Source: Leptospira ainazelensis (lineage in GTDB: Bacteria; Spirochaetota; Leptospiria; Leptospirales; Leptospiraceae). From it: 64,000 nucleotides of DNA. Shown in pieces: positions 43,349 through 55,308 of this stretch. The stretch lies in assembly GCF_016918785.1 (NCBI RefSeq), contig NZ_JAFFPT010000038.1, positions 1 through 64,000 on the forward strand, read 5' to 3'. The notes under the pieces were generated by a model. That model was not told the DNA's origin and searched no databases. It worked only from the letters and a program-made list of their open reading frames with translations. The position numbers and the translations under genes are program-made. Each line of letters begins with the position of its first letter. The stretch's first letter is position 1.

Positions 43349-43828
43349 TCATTTACCGCTTGCTTTGGAAATCTCCTGGAGAGTTTCTTCCACCGTGGTC
43401 GTCGGGTCAACTTTTCTCCAAACCTTTTGTATTTTCCCTTCCGGAGAAATCAAAAAAGAATCCCGAGAAAGTCCTTTGAAAACCCTTCCTTTCCATTCTT
43501 GATCACCGTAAACTCCCAGCGCTTCGCTCAGAGAATGATTCGGATCGGATAATAAAGGAAAGTTTAGAGAATACTTTTGAATAAAATTCTCATGCGATCC
43601 GAGATCGTCCAAACTCACACCGTAGACTTTCGCGCCGATCTTTTTAAATTCTCCGATATTATCTCTATAACTGCAGGCTTGTTTTGTACAACCCGGAGTA
43701 TCGTCTTTTGGATAAAAATAGAGTAGGGTCCAAGAACCGGCGATGTCCTCGGGCAGTTTCACACTCTTTCCTTCGGTACTTTCCAAACTGATTGCGGGAA
43801 GAGACGTTCCTAAAGTTGGATCTGACAT
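43349..43828 (-). CDS. bcp: Thioredoxin-dependent peroxiredoxin, Bcp type
   Basis: A 159-residue peroxiredoxin of the PrxQ/Bcp group that reduces peroxides using thioredoxin. YFYPKDDTPGCTKQACSYRD at about 37-56 holds the peroxidatic Cys47 and the resolving Cys52 five residues later, the atypical 2-Cys arrangement. It is first in a minus-strand operon with the M61 peptidase gene, which starts 1 bp after its stop. Regulation by a PerR-like factor is plausible, but I saw no clear site upstream. Confidence 0.95.
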   Translation of the reverse strand: MSDPTLGTSLPAISLESTEGKSVKLPEDIAGSWTLLYFYPKDDTPGCTKQACSYRDNIGEFKKIGAKVYGVSLDDLGSHENFIQKYSLNFPLLSDPNHSLSEALGVYGDQEWKGRVFKGLSRDSFLISPEGKIQKVWRKVDPTTTVEETLQEISKASGK

Positions 43829-44018
43829 TCAAATTTCCTCATCGAATTTTATCACTCCGGAAACCCGGATACGTGAAATAATATGAGGATCGGAGGACTT
43901 GCAACCGCTTTTCAAAATGGAAGTTAAGATTTGAAACGAATCCGGAATAAAAATGTTGAAAATTCAACAATCTAAACTTCTAATCCTATACTTCGCCGAG
44001 AAACGACGATTTCTCCAA

Positions 44019-46211
44019 ATGGAAAAAACAACTTTGAAAACGATCCTATTCTCTCTCCTTGTATTCCTCCCGACATTTATCTTTTCTCAAACGCAAGAAA
44101 ACTGGAAACCAATCGATCTCCGAATCGGAACCTGGTTTGCCGCAGAAGGTTTTCAGAAGAAGAATTTAGAAGGACTCGATTCTTCTTCCGGAAACGTAAA
44201 AAAGATCACTTCGTTTCCGATCGTTATGAACGAAATTTTTGAAGTCCCGATTGGAGAAAGTTTAAAAGAATACACTCTGCAGACTCGTTTTTCCTTGGAA
44301 GGAGATCTTCAACAAACCAAAATCTACAAACCGATCTTTCTTTATTTGGAATCGATCGGCGAAAACTGGGAAATTTATCTGAACGGATATTCTCTTAGCA
44401 AAGAAATTCATCTGAATCCTTCCCAAAAAGAAATGTTAGTTCGAAGAACGATTCGAAATTTTCGTTTGCCCATCGATTCCAGTCTCCTCCAAAAAGGGGA
44501 AAACATCCTCACGTTTCATCTAATCGGAGATTCTCCGGCTACGGCTCTTTCTAAAAATTTGGATCTGGGTTTTTATATCGACGGAGATTATTCCATCACG
44601 ACGGAACAAAAACTTTCCGGCGACATTTCGGCTCTTGTCAATCTCTGTCTCAATACGATTTATATTTTCTTCGGTTTGTATCACCTTCTTATCTATGTAA
44701 AAAGAAGAGAAGACCGTTATACGCTCTACTTCGGTTTTTTTAGCGTCTTTATGGCCGTGTATTCTCTTTCTCGTTCCACATACGCTTTCGAAGTGATTCA
44801 CGATACGACCTTAATTACGAGAATTGAATATGCTTCCGTGACGCTTCTCGCTCCTTTGTTCTTATTGTTTATGCAGGATTACTTCTACGGGAGAGCGAAG
44901 TTTTCGCGAATTCTTTTCGGTTTTTTTATCTTCAATCTTGGAATCGCCATTCTTACTCTTTTGGAACCTTTCCGTTACACGATGACGAGCTTGAGAATCT
45001 GGCAATTCTCAATTCTTCCGACTCTCGTTTATCTTCTCTATTTTATGGGGAAAGCCGTCTATCTCCGTAAAAAGGACGCAACCGTCATGGCGGCGAGCAT
45101 CTTTACCGTGGTTTTTATCGCCGTCTACGACGTGATCGATTCCATGTTTTTTCAATCGGGGTTTCGATTCACTCACTTTGCATATTTTCTTTTTGTAGTA
45201 GCTCTTACAACAATTCTTGCCAACCGATTTATCTCTTTGTATCGTCAATCCGAAGATCTCAACATCGAACTCAGCCAGCAAAAACTCGAACTCGCAAGAC
45301 AGAAAAACGCATTCTTCCGTTTTGTTCCGGTTCAATTCTTAAACGTTCTTGGCAAAGATTCAGCGGTCGAAGTCAACCTAGGAGATTCCGTTCTCAAAGA
45401 GATGAGCGTTCTTTTTACGGACATTCGTTCTTTTACTACGATCTCCGAGCAGATGACACCCGAAGAAAACTTTAAGTTTATCAACGACTATCTCGCGAGT
45501 ATGGAGCCGGTCGTTCAAAGACACGAAGGTTTTGTGGATAAGTTTTTGGGAGACGGAATCCTAGCGCTCTTTTCCGGAGAAGGGGAAGCGATCAACGCAA
45601 GTCTTCATGGAAAAACCTCGGCTGATAAGGCGATTCTCGCGGCGATCGAAATGAAAAAAAGAGTTCAGGCGATCAACGCGGAAGCAAAAGATTCTTCTCA
45701 CTTTAAAGGACTCAAAATCGGAATCGGGATCAATACAGGAAATCTTATGTTAGGAACGGTGGGAAGCCGTTCCAGACTCGATACTACCGTCATCGGAGAT
45801 ACGGTCAACGTCGCCTCTCGTCTGGAAAGTTTGACCAATCTCTATCGGGCGGACATTCTCATAACGAAGAACACACTTTCTTCGATGACGATCGCCGACG
45901 GACTCGCGATCCGTGAAATCGATTCGGTCGTCGTCAAAGGCAAAACCGATCCCATCATCATCTATGAAGTCTACGAAGCCGACGCTCCTCATATCCGTAA
46001 ACTCAAGGACACGACCTTACCTCTGATCACGAGGGGAATCATTCTTTACAAAGTGGCAGACTTTCAAGAAGCCCTGATCAATTTCGAACAAGCTCTCAAA
46101 GTATATCCCGAAGATATCGTTTCGATTCTCTATCGGAAACGTTGTCAGGAATACATCGCGATCCCGCCGATCGGAAACTGGATCGGCGTTCAACACCTTC
46201 TTGAAAAATAA
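44019..46211 (+). CDS. 7TMR-DISM adenylate/guanylate cyclase
   Basis: About 730 residues. Signal peptide (about 1-23), a periplasmic 7TMR-DISMED2 beta domain (about 28-195), seven membrane helices (about 200-400) and a class III cyclase domain at about 440-640. Metal Asp residues lie in VLFTDIRSFTTISEQM and FLGDGILALFSG, and TVIGDTVNVASRLESLTNLY gives the catalytic segment. A short TPR-like tail follows. The ATG at 44019 starts a proper signal peptide, so I reject the upstream ATG at 43953. A palindrome copy (45191-45213) lies inside the gene and codes for a transmembrane segment. Same receptor type as the GGDEF protein at 13674, with a different output. Confidence 0.93.
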   Translation: MEKTTLKTILFSLLVFLPTFIFSQTQENWKPIDLRIGTWFAAEGFQKKNLEGLDSSSGNVKKITSFPIVMNEIFEVPIGESLKEYTLQTRFSLEGDLQQTKIYKPIFLYLESIGENWEIYLNGYSLSKEIHLNPSQKEMLVRRTIRNFRLPIDSSLLQKGENILTFHLIGDSPATALSKNLDLGFYIDGDYSITTEQKLSGDISALVNLCLNTIYIFFGLYHLLIYVKRREDRYTLYFGFFSVFMAVYSLSRSTYAFEVIHDTTLITRIEYASVTLLAPLFLLFMQDYFYGRAKFSRILFGFFIFNLGIAILTLLEPFRYTMTSLRIWQFSILPTLVYLLYFMGKAVYLRKKDATVMAASIFTVVFIAVYDVIDSMFFQSGFRFTHFAYFLFVVALTTILANRFISLYRQSEDLNIELSQQKLELARQKNAFFRFVPVQFLNVLGKDSAVEVNLGDSVLKEMSVLFTDIRSFTTISEQMTPEENFKFINDYLASMEPVVQRHEGFVDKFLGDGILALFSGEGEAINASLHGKTSADKAILAAIEMKKRVQAINAEAKDSSHFKGLKIGIGINTGNLMLGTVGSRSRLDTTVIGDTVNVASRLESLTNLYRADILITKNTLSSMTIADGLAIREIDSVVVKGKTDPIIIYEVYEADAPHIRKLKDTTLPLITRGIILYKVADFQEALINFEQALKVYPEDIVSILYRKRCQEYIAIPPIGNWIGVQHLLEK
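45191..45213. repeat. Dispersed palindrome copy inside the DISM cyclase gene
   Basis: TTTTGTAGTAGCTCTTACAA followed by CAA. It is kept in frame and reads VVALTTIL in the last membrane helix. Confidence 0.5.
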
Positions 46212-46338
46212 TCCTTAGGTCTTTGGATTGTTTTCGAGTCGGAAATTCCATCTCGGCCAAACAATCGTTGCCAAAGCCCATTCTTCCTAGAACATTGGTT
46301 TCTGATAATTTACAGATTGCAAAGGAAACCTGGTACAA

Positions 46339-46707
46339 ATGATACCCTACACCGTCTATAAAATGATCCATATCTTCGGAATTCTTCTTCTTTTTACCGC
46401 ATTGGGAGGAGTTACGATGCACGTTTTGAACGGAGGAAACAAAGAATTCTCCAATCGTAAATTCGTAGGAATCACCCACGGAATCGGACTCTTTCTGATT
46501 TTACTCGGCGGCTTCGGAATGTTAGCAAGACTCGGAATTCTCTGGCCTTGGCCGGGTTGGGTGATCGCAAAATTCGCGATCTGGCTCGCATTTGGCGGAC
46601 TTCTCACGACCGTTTATAAAAAGCCTTCTTTGGCGAAGGTTTTCTGGTTTGGATTTCCATTATTAGGACTTCTCGTATCCTACGTCGTTCTCTATAAACC
46701 GTTCTGA
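46339..46707 (+). CDS. Hypothetical four-helix membrane protein
   Basis: A 122-residue protein with four hydrophobic segments (about 9-29, 47-66, 70-92, 100-119). I recognise no named family, though the short His-containing first helix (YKMIHIFGILLLFTALG) and the second His (GITHGIGLFLI) could hold a haem or metal; this is inference. The gene has its own gap of 127 bp upstream and runs with the next gene (55 bp apart). Confidence 0.6.
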   Translation: MIPYTVYKMIHIFGILLLFTALGGVTMHVLNGGNKEFSNRKFVGITHGIGLFLILLGGFGMLARLGILWPWPGWVIAKFAIWLAFGGLLTTVYKKPSLAKVFWFGFPLLGLLVSYVVLYKPF

Positions 46708-46762
46708 ACGATTTTCAAAATTTGAAGAATTAAGATACACCGGTATCGAGGAAACAAAAGAG

Positions 46763-47860
<1,098 letters not shown>

Positions 47861-47872
47861 GGAAAAAAGAAT

Positions 47873-48679
47873 ATGATTCTATTCATCACAGGTTGTGCGG
47901 GCGGACTCGGAAAAAAAATCGCGGAAGACGCGTTTTCCGCAGGACATTCGATTCTCATTACGGATATCAACGAGAAAGAACTCAAAAAATTCTCGACCCA
48001 ATGGAAGAATGAAAAAGAAAGAGTCCTCGTTTCTAAGTTAGACGTCACATCGCCGACGGATTGGAAGAAGGTGATGGATCTCGCGTATAAAAAATGGGGA
48101 AAAATCGACGCGCTCTTAAACGTCGCGGGTTACCTTCTTCCCGGTTATATCTACGAGGTTCCCGCGAAAGAGATCGATCGTCATATGGATATCAACGCAA
48201 AAGGTGTGATGTATGGAACCAGAGAAGCGGCGGTAAGAATGGTTGCGGCCAAAGCCGGTCATATCGTCAATATTGCTTCTCTCGCGGGAGTGGCTCCGAT
48301 TACGGGGATCGCTCTTTATTCTACTTCGAAATTTGCCGTAAGAGGTTTCTCCTTAGCCGTAGCCCAAGAACTCAAAGAGAAGAATGTTTTTGTAACCGTC
48401 GTTTGCCCCGATGCGATCAAAACTCCGATGTTGGATCTTCAGAAAGATTTTGAACAAGCGTCCATGACCTTTTCCGGGGACAAGGTTTTGACTGCGGAAG
48501 AGGTTTCTCAGATCATCCTCGGACGGGTTTTATCCAAAAAACCTCTGGAAGTAATGATTCCGGGAAGCAGAGGAATTCTTGCAAAAATCGCAAACCTCTT
48601 TCCGGCCATGAGCGGTTTCCTCGGCCCGATTCTTAGAAAAAAAGGTCTAAAAAAACAATCAGCTTACAAAAAAGGATAA
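47873..48679 (+). CDS. SDR-family oxidoreductase
   Basis: A 268-residue short-chain dehydrogenase. NAD(P) motif TGCAGGLGKKIAEDAFSAGH at about 6-25; catalytic triad elements IASLAGVAPITGIALYSTSK with the Tyr-x-x-x-Lys at about 145-149 (YSTSK); GFSLAVAQELKEKNVFVTVV and a hydrophobic C-terminal helix with basic tail. It fits the classical SDR1C type. The substrate is unknown. It starts 13 bp after the MBL-fold gene. Confidence 0.9.
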   Translation: MILFITGCAGGLGKKIAEDAFSAGHSILITDINEKELKKFSTQWKNEKERVLVSKLDVTSPTDWKKVMDLAYKKWGKIDALLNVAGYLLPGYIYEVPAKEIDRHMDINAKGVMYGTREAAVRMVAAKAGHIVNIASLAGVAPITGIALYSTSKFAVRGFSLAVAQELKEKNVFVTVVCPDAIKTPMLDLQKDFEQASMTFSGDKVLTAEEVSQIILGRVLSKKPLEVMIPGSRGILAKIANLFPAMSGFLGPILRKKGLKKQSAYKKG

Positions 48680-48809
48680 GGGAAATTTAAGAATTTCTTT
48701 TTGGAATCGCAAAACCGATTCCTCACCGGCCGTTCCAAACGAATCGCACGTTTCTCCGAATGATTCGCAAAACACATATTAGGTGGAAAATTCTTTCCCG
48801 ACCGTTTTT

Positions 48810-50246
48810 ATGAAAAAATCAAAACCGATTCCCTTACGAACGATGGCGGGATATGCAATGGCCGAAATCGGGATCACCGCGGTGGAAGTTTTGGCTCAGA
48901 TTTATCTTTTAGAATTTTTTGTCTCCGCCGTTGGCCTCAGAGCCTCTCTCGCAGGATTGGCGCTCGCGGTCGCCGTTCTCTGGGATGCGATCTCGGATCC
49001 TTTGATGGGCTATCTTTCCGATCATACAAAAACCAGACTCGGAAAAAGAAGACCTTATATTTTGAGTGGGGGAATTCTTCTTGCGATTTCCATCTCTATC
49101 ATGTTTTCTCCTCCCTCTTTGGAGACACAAACACAGAAGTTCTTTTTTCTTTTGTCAGTTTATCTTCTGGTGAACACTTCGATGACCATTCTCGCGGTTC
49201 CGCATATCGCGCTCGGGGGAGAAATGACCTTCGTTCCAACCGAACGAACCCGGATTTTCGGTTGGAGATTCTTTTTTAGCAATATAGGTTTTATTCTCGT
49301 TTTGATTCTTCCTTCCTTTTATTCGGCTTTGTTTCCGAACGAAAACGAAGTCTCCCGGCTTTTGACCACGAGAAATTATACTTCTCTTACGATCGCTTGT
49401 ATTCTCATCCTCACTTCGGTCATCGCTTTTTTTGCGACTTCCGGAAGAGACAAAGCGGAAGAATCGACGTTAGAATCGAAGTCGAACTGGAAACGCGAAG
49501 TTTCCGTAGGACATCCTCGGTTTGTAAAGATCAGATCCGTTTTTAAGAATCGTTATTTTTTACCGTTGATTCTCGCCTTTATCATCGCAACCTTCGGAAG
49601 AACTTTCAACTCTTCGATCGTAAATCTATATTACAAATATAGAATTCGTTTAACGGAAGCGGAGATCGGCTTGATGATCCTTCTCCCTTTCGTCGTTTGT
49701 CTGATCTTATCCATTCTTCTTTGGGTTTATCTTTCCAATCGGTTCGGAAAAAAATGGCCCGCATTTTGGGGAATTCTTCTTTTGGGAATTATGACGGTGG
49801 TTGTTTATCCGCTTTTTCCGGAACGGGGGATTCTTCCGATCTTGTTCGCTGCCGTTTTCGGAGGGTTTTTTGCCGGCGCCGTTTTACTCTTTGATTCTTT
49901 AGTCGCGGACATCGTCGACTACGACGAGCTCAAAACCGGAGAAAAGAGAGAAGGGTGGTTTTTCGGACTCTGGAAAATGGCGACGAAAGTTGCGCGGGCG
50001 CTCGGTTTAGGTTTTGGCGGAATTCTTCTGAGTGGAATCGGCTACCAAGAAGGATCCGTAAATCAAATCCCGGAACTTGGATTTCGCCTTTCGATTCTTT
50101 TTGGACCCGTCGTCGGAAGTTTTTTTATCTTAGGCGCTCTGATCTTTCTTCTGATGCCGCTCACAAAGGAACGACATCAAAGAATTCAAAGTCTTCTTTT
50201 GAGAAGAAGGGAGATTCGAAAGAGAAAACTTTTTGTTTCGGAATGA
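48810..50246 (+). CDS. GPH-type sugar:cation symporter (MFS)
   Basis: A 478-residue transporter with about 12 membrane helices, similar to MelB and other glycoside-pentoside-hexuronide symporters. The signature WDAISDPLMGYLSDHTKTRLGKRRPYILSG appears at about 55-85, which is motif 1 of the family with two Asp and an Arg-rich loop. The long hydrophilic loop after helix 6 and the C-terminal Arg/Lys tail are usual. The substrate is not evident. I use ATG 48810; a GTG at 48783 would add nine residues, and neither has a clear ribosome site. Confidence 0.85.
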   Translation: MKKSKPIPLRTMAGYAMAEIGITAVEVLAQIYLLEFFVSAVGLRASLAGLALAVAVLWDAISDPLMGYLSDHTKTRLGKRRPYILSGGILLAISISIMFSPPSLETQTQKFFFLLSVYLLVNTSMTILAVPHIALGGEMTFVPTERTRIFGWRFFFSNIGFILVLILPSFYSALFPNENEVSRLLTTRNYTSLTIACILILTSVIAFFATSGRDKAEESTLESKSNWKREVSVGHPRFVKIRSVFKNRYFLPLILAFIIATFGRTFNSSIVNLYYKYRIRLTEAEIGLMILLPFVVCLILSILLWVYLSNRFGKKWPAFWGILLLGIMTVVVYPLFPERGILPILFAAVFGGFFAGAVLLFDSLVADIVDYDELKTGEKREGWFFGLWKMATKVARALGLGFGGILLSGIGYQEGSVNQIPELGFRLSILFGPVVGSFFILGALIFLLMPLTKERHQRIQSLLLRRREIRKRKLFVSE

Positions 50247-50369
50247 GCTATAATTGGTGATTCCGAAACGAGTTTGTTTTTGAAAAAGATTCTTTTCAGA
50301 GATTCAAAAAATATTCTGATTGAAATTCTCAAATCCGCAATTCATACTTTCTCAATCGCCGATATCAAT

Positions 50370-50594
50370 ATGAATCTATTATCCAGAATTACGATAAACC
50401 CTGAAATTTGCGGCGGAAAACCTTGTATTCGGGGAATGAGAATTCGGGTGATCGATATTTTGGAACTGTTTTCCAACGGCCTTTCCCACGAAGAAATTTT
50501 AAAAGAAATGCCCGATTTGGAACCCGAGGATCTCAAAGCTTCTCTTCAGTATGCGTCGATGAAAATTGATCACGCAGTGGTTCTCGCAAGTTGA
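50370..50594 (+). CDS. DUF433 antitoxin-like protein
   Basis: A 74-residue protein of the DUF433 family. ITINPEICGGKPCIRGMRIR at about 7-26 followed by SHEEILKEMPDLEPEDLKAS is the standard pattern of these VapB45-like antitoxins with a winged-helix fold. I took ATG 50370, because the upstream part of the longer frame (from 50274) is not conserved in character. Its stop overlaps the start of the toxin-like gene by 4 bases (50591-50594), so the pair is coupled. Confidence 0.88.
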   Translation: MNLLSRITINPEICGGKPCIRGMRIRVIDILELFSNGLSHEEILKEMPDLEPEDLKASLQYASMKIDHAVVLAS

Positions 50595-50929
50595 CCATTT
50601 GGTTGGATGCACAACTTTCACCCAAACTTTCCAGCTGGATTCAGCAAGAATTTCAGATCAGTTCGTTTCGCCTACGGGAACTAAAACTCGTCTCGAAGAC
50701 GGATCAAGAGATTTTTCTCGCTACACGCAACCAAATCGAAATCGTAATCATGACAAAGGATGGAGACTTTATCGATCTTCTCAATCGATACGGCCCTCCT
50801 CCAAAGATCATTTGGATCCGATCCGGAAACACTGCAAATCAATCGATGCAAATTCTTCTAAAAAAAACGCTAAACAAAGCGCTTACGATCTTATCCGCAG
50901 GTGACAAGATCGTAGAAATTGCCGATTGA
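50591..50929 (+). CDS. DUF5615 PIN-like toxin
   Basis: A 112-residue protein of the DUF5615/VapC45-like PIN group, the normal partner of DUF433 antitoxins. IWLDAQLSPKLSSWIQQEF at about 3-21 supplies the first acidic residue and VIMTKDGDFIDLLNRYGPPP at about 52-71 holds the second acidic pair (KDGDF). PIN proteins are usually RNA-cleaving. The start is TTG, within the last codons of the DUF433 gene. The pair is adjacent to a tyrosine recombinase on the opposite strand, but no boundaries of an island are visible. Confidence 0.85.
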   Translation: MTIWLDAQLSPKLSSWIQQEFQISSFRLRELKLVSKTDQEIFLATRNQIEIVIMTKDGDFIDLLNRYGPPPKIIWIRSGNTANQSMQILLKKTLNKALTILSAGDKIVEIAD

Positions 50930-50941
50930 AAAAAAGAAGAC

Positions 50942-51838
50942 TTACCCGGTCTTAAACTTCTTCCGAATATTCCGAAGCGCATCTTGTTTTGATTTTTCAC
51001 GAACCGCAGCGCGAAGGTTTTTCTTTACCGGAATATAAGACTCGGTGCTTGCCAAGGTCTTGTGACCCAGAAAGTCTTTTACTTGTGCAAGCGGAGATCC
51101 GTCGGCGATCAAATGTAGAGCGCGACTGTGTCGAAGTGTAAAAACGGTTACGGGACTGGAAATCCCCGCGCTTTTTCCGATTTCGGAAATGATTCTTTCC
51201 ACGTTTCGGGAAGTAGTATGAGACCCGAGACTTTTTCCGGGAAACAGATACGAATTTGCGGAGACCAACGCCTCTTTTTCATACTTCTTAATCAAAGAAA
51301 GAAGTTCCGTCGGAATTTCCACGTTCCTTGATTGAGAAAGGACACTCGATTTGATCTGAATCCACTTGCGTTTTAGATCCAGATGATTCCACTTGAGCGA
51401 AATCAATTCTCCTACACGAAGACCGCCGTAATATACGAGTCCGCACATCAGTTCGTGTTTTGCATTGGAAGATGCAGATTTTAGAATATTCTGCATCTCT
51501 TTAAAGGTGATCGCATTGGGATTGTTATATTCCCGGATCGGTCTCTGAAAGTCCCGAAAAAGGTCCATTTTCATCACGTCTTCGAAAAACATCTTGAGAG
51601 AGCTGACATTGATCTGGATTGTAGAAGAAGAGACCTTCTTCTTTTTTAGATGATCCATATAACGATTGAGATCTTTGAGAGTTATCTTTTCCGCGGGTTT
51701 ATCCGCAAAATTGAGAAAGTCCACGTTGTATTTTAGATAGGTATAAGCGGTGGCCTTCTTATAATTTCTCTGGCGAATGATTTTACTGAGTCTTTCGATC
51801 GAATGTTTATTCTTTTTCGGAAGTTCCAATTCTGACAT
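50942..51838 (-). CDS. Tyrosine recombinase/integrase, XerD-like, with altered active site
   Basis: A 298-residue recombinase. An N-terminal core-binding SAM-like domain (about 10-95) is followed by the catalytic domain from about 105. Arg141 lies in [10 protein letters not shown], Arg236 in [10 protein letters not shown], His259 in LGHKTLAS and the nucleophile Tyr268 in STESYIPV. The His usually two residues before LR (HxLR) is Phe233 here (codon TTT), an unusual change in the active site. It could be a simplified host recombinase or an old prophage integrase. The neighbour DUF433/DUF5615 pair suggests a mobile past, but no attachment site was seen. Confidence 0.88.
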   Translation of the reverse strand: MSELELPKKNKHSIERLSKIIRQRNYKKATAYTYLKYNVDFLNFADKPAEKITLKDLNRYMDHLKKKKVSSSTIQINVSSLKMFFEDVMKMDLFRDFQRPIREYNNPNAITFKEMQNILKSASSNAKHELMCGLVYYGGLRVGELISLKWNHLDLKRKWIQIKSSVLSQSRNVEIPTELLSLIKKYEKEALVSANSYLFPGKSLGSHTTSRNVERIISEIGKSAGISSPVTVFTLRHSRALHLIADGSPLAQVKDFLGHKTLASTESYIPVKKNLRAAVREKSKQDALRNIRKKFKTG

Positions 51839-51950
51839 CTCTTCTTTCCTGCCAAATCTGTGTTTGACTCGTTAGGCGTCATTCCACAGATTTCTATTCT
51901 TTTTAGTAGCTTTGAAAAAAAGAAATCAAATATTTCCAAATTGTGTCAAT

Positions 51951-52486
51951 TCAATAATCGATTTTCTGGAGAATTCTGTCGCAAATCTCTTCGACCTTCA
52001 AATCATCGATCTGCAAGTAGTGATCGGAAGCCGCCTCGTAGTGCGGAAGTCGAGATTCTAAGATACTTCGATAGGAAGCAATGGCGCTGAGGGCGGGGCG
52101 TGTGGGGTCGTTTTGAATCTTTTCCACAAGAACTTCCGTGGAACGGGAAAGTCCGAAGATGGTTGTTATGGATTTTAGAAGTTCAATCTTTCTCTGACTT
52201 GGAATCTCTTTCCCTTTCGAATCCAAATCAAAAAGAATTCCACCTCCACAATCCAAAATGATTCCGTTCGCGTTTTTAAGTTTTTCTAAAATTCGAAATT
52301 CGAGATCCCGAAACGGTCTCCAATTCCCGTCGTTTTTTTGGATAAACTCGGGAATCGATATTCCTCCGATTTCGTAAACTGCGATCATGTCCGTAGAAAT
52401 CACGGGCATTCCTGTGATCTTGGATAATTTACGAGAGATCTTAGATTTACCGACCCCTCTAGGGCCGATCAAAGCGAAATTTTTTT

Positions 52487-52490
<4 letters not shown>
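51951..52490 (-). CDS. aroK: Shikimate kinase
   Basis: A 179-residue kinase of the shikimate pathway. The Walker A motif GPRGVGKS is at about 9-16, the shikimate-binding Asp in STD at about 32-34, the GGGILFD motif near 83-89 and DPTRPAL at about 140-146, giving the Arg of the LID. All key residues are present. Its start overlaps the stop of the HDOD gene by 4 bases (52487-52490), so it is coupled to a chemotaxis and signalling pair, an unusual home for a biosynthetic gene. Confidence 0.95.
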
Positions 52491-53338
<848 letters not shown>

Positions 53339-53343
53339 CTTTT

Positions 53344-53850
53344 TTACCTGACCTTGTAGAGGTACTTTTCAAAACCCGCTTTTTTTAAAAGGACACGTCC
53401 GTCGTCCAGATATAAGCTGATGGTTCTTCCGTCGTTACCTCCGACATCTTCCACGATCAATGGGATTTTGTTTTGTTCCAAGATGGCGCGGGCGGTCAAA
53501 ATATTTTGTTCTCCTATGTTCTGGAGAAAACTGGACTGGACTCCTTTGAACATCGAGGCGCCTCCAAAAAGACGTCCGCCGTATTCTCCCGGATGACAAC
53601 CAAGCTCGGCCATTTTTTTGATCAGCAAAGGAATCGCGGTTTCCGCGTATTTGAATGGATTCTTCTGCGAATCTTTTCCGCCCGGATCCTTCGAAAGCAT
53701 GAAGTGAGACATCGCTCCCGCTTTTTTTTCGGGAGAATAAAAAACGACTCCGATACAGGATCCAAGAGTCGTTCTTAGAATTTCGGGAGACTGCCCGCCT
53801 TGCAGGTCAGCGATTCCAACATTGACTACCTTCGTTCCTTTTGCCAGCAT
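53344..53850 (-). CDS. cheD: Chemoreceptor glutamine deamidase CheD
   Basis: A 168-residue enzyme that deamidates glutamines on methyl-accepting chemotaxis proteins. The catalytic Cys lies in [30 protein letters not shown], with the catalytic His in the same run; this is the CheD signature. I chose ATG 53850; the upstream frame up to 53991 does not resemble CheD. It precedes an HDOD gene by 5 bp and is transcribed with aroK. No receptor, CheY or CheA gene is in the window, so its partners are elsewhere. Confidence 0.93.
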   Translation of the reverse strand: MLAKGTKVVNVGIADLQGGQSPEILRTTLGSCIGVVFYSPEKKAGAMSHFMLSKDPGGKDSQKNPFKYAETAIPLLIKKMAELGCHPGEYGGRLFGGASMFKGVQSSFLQNIGEQNILTARAILEQNKIPLIVEDVGGNDGRTISLYLDDGRVLLKKAGFEKYLYKVR

Positions 53851-54081
53851 TTGTATCCAGTTATCCGGGTGATATCTCGTTATAAAAGAGTATCCAAGAC
53901 AATATAGTAACGTCCCGAATTCTTCAATACTTTTTTGAGACGTCTGAAAGAAGAGATTACCACAATTCAAAAAGCCGCGATCGTGAGGCAAGTAACGATT
54001 CCGTTTTTCATTTTGTTTGTAAGAATTTAGGGTAGAATTTCATTTTACGCGACGATCCGGGTTTCATACACTGCTTTTGGA

Positions 54082-55304
<1,223 letters not shown>

Positions 55305-55308
<4 letters not shown>

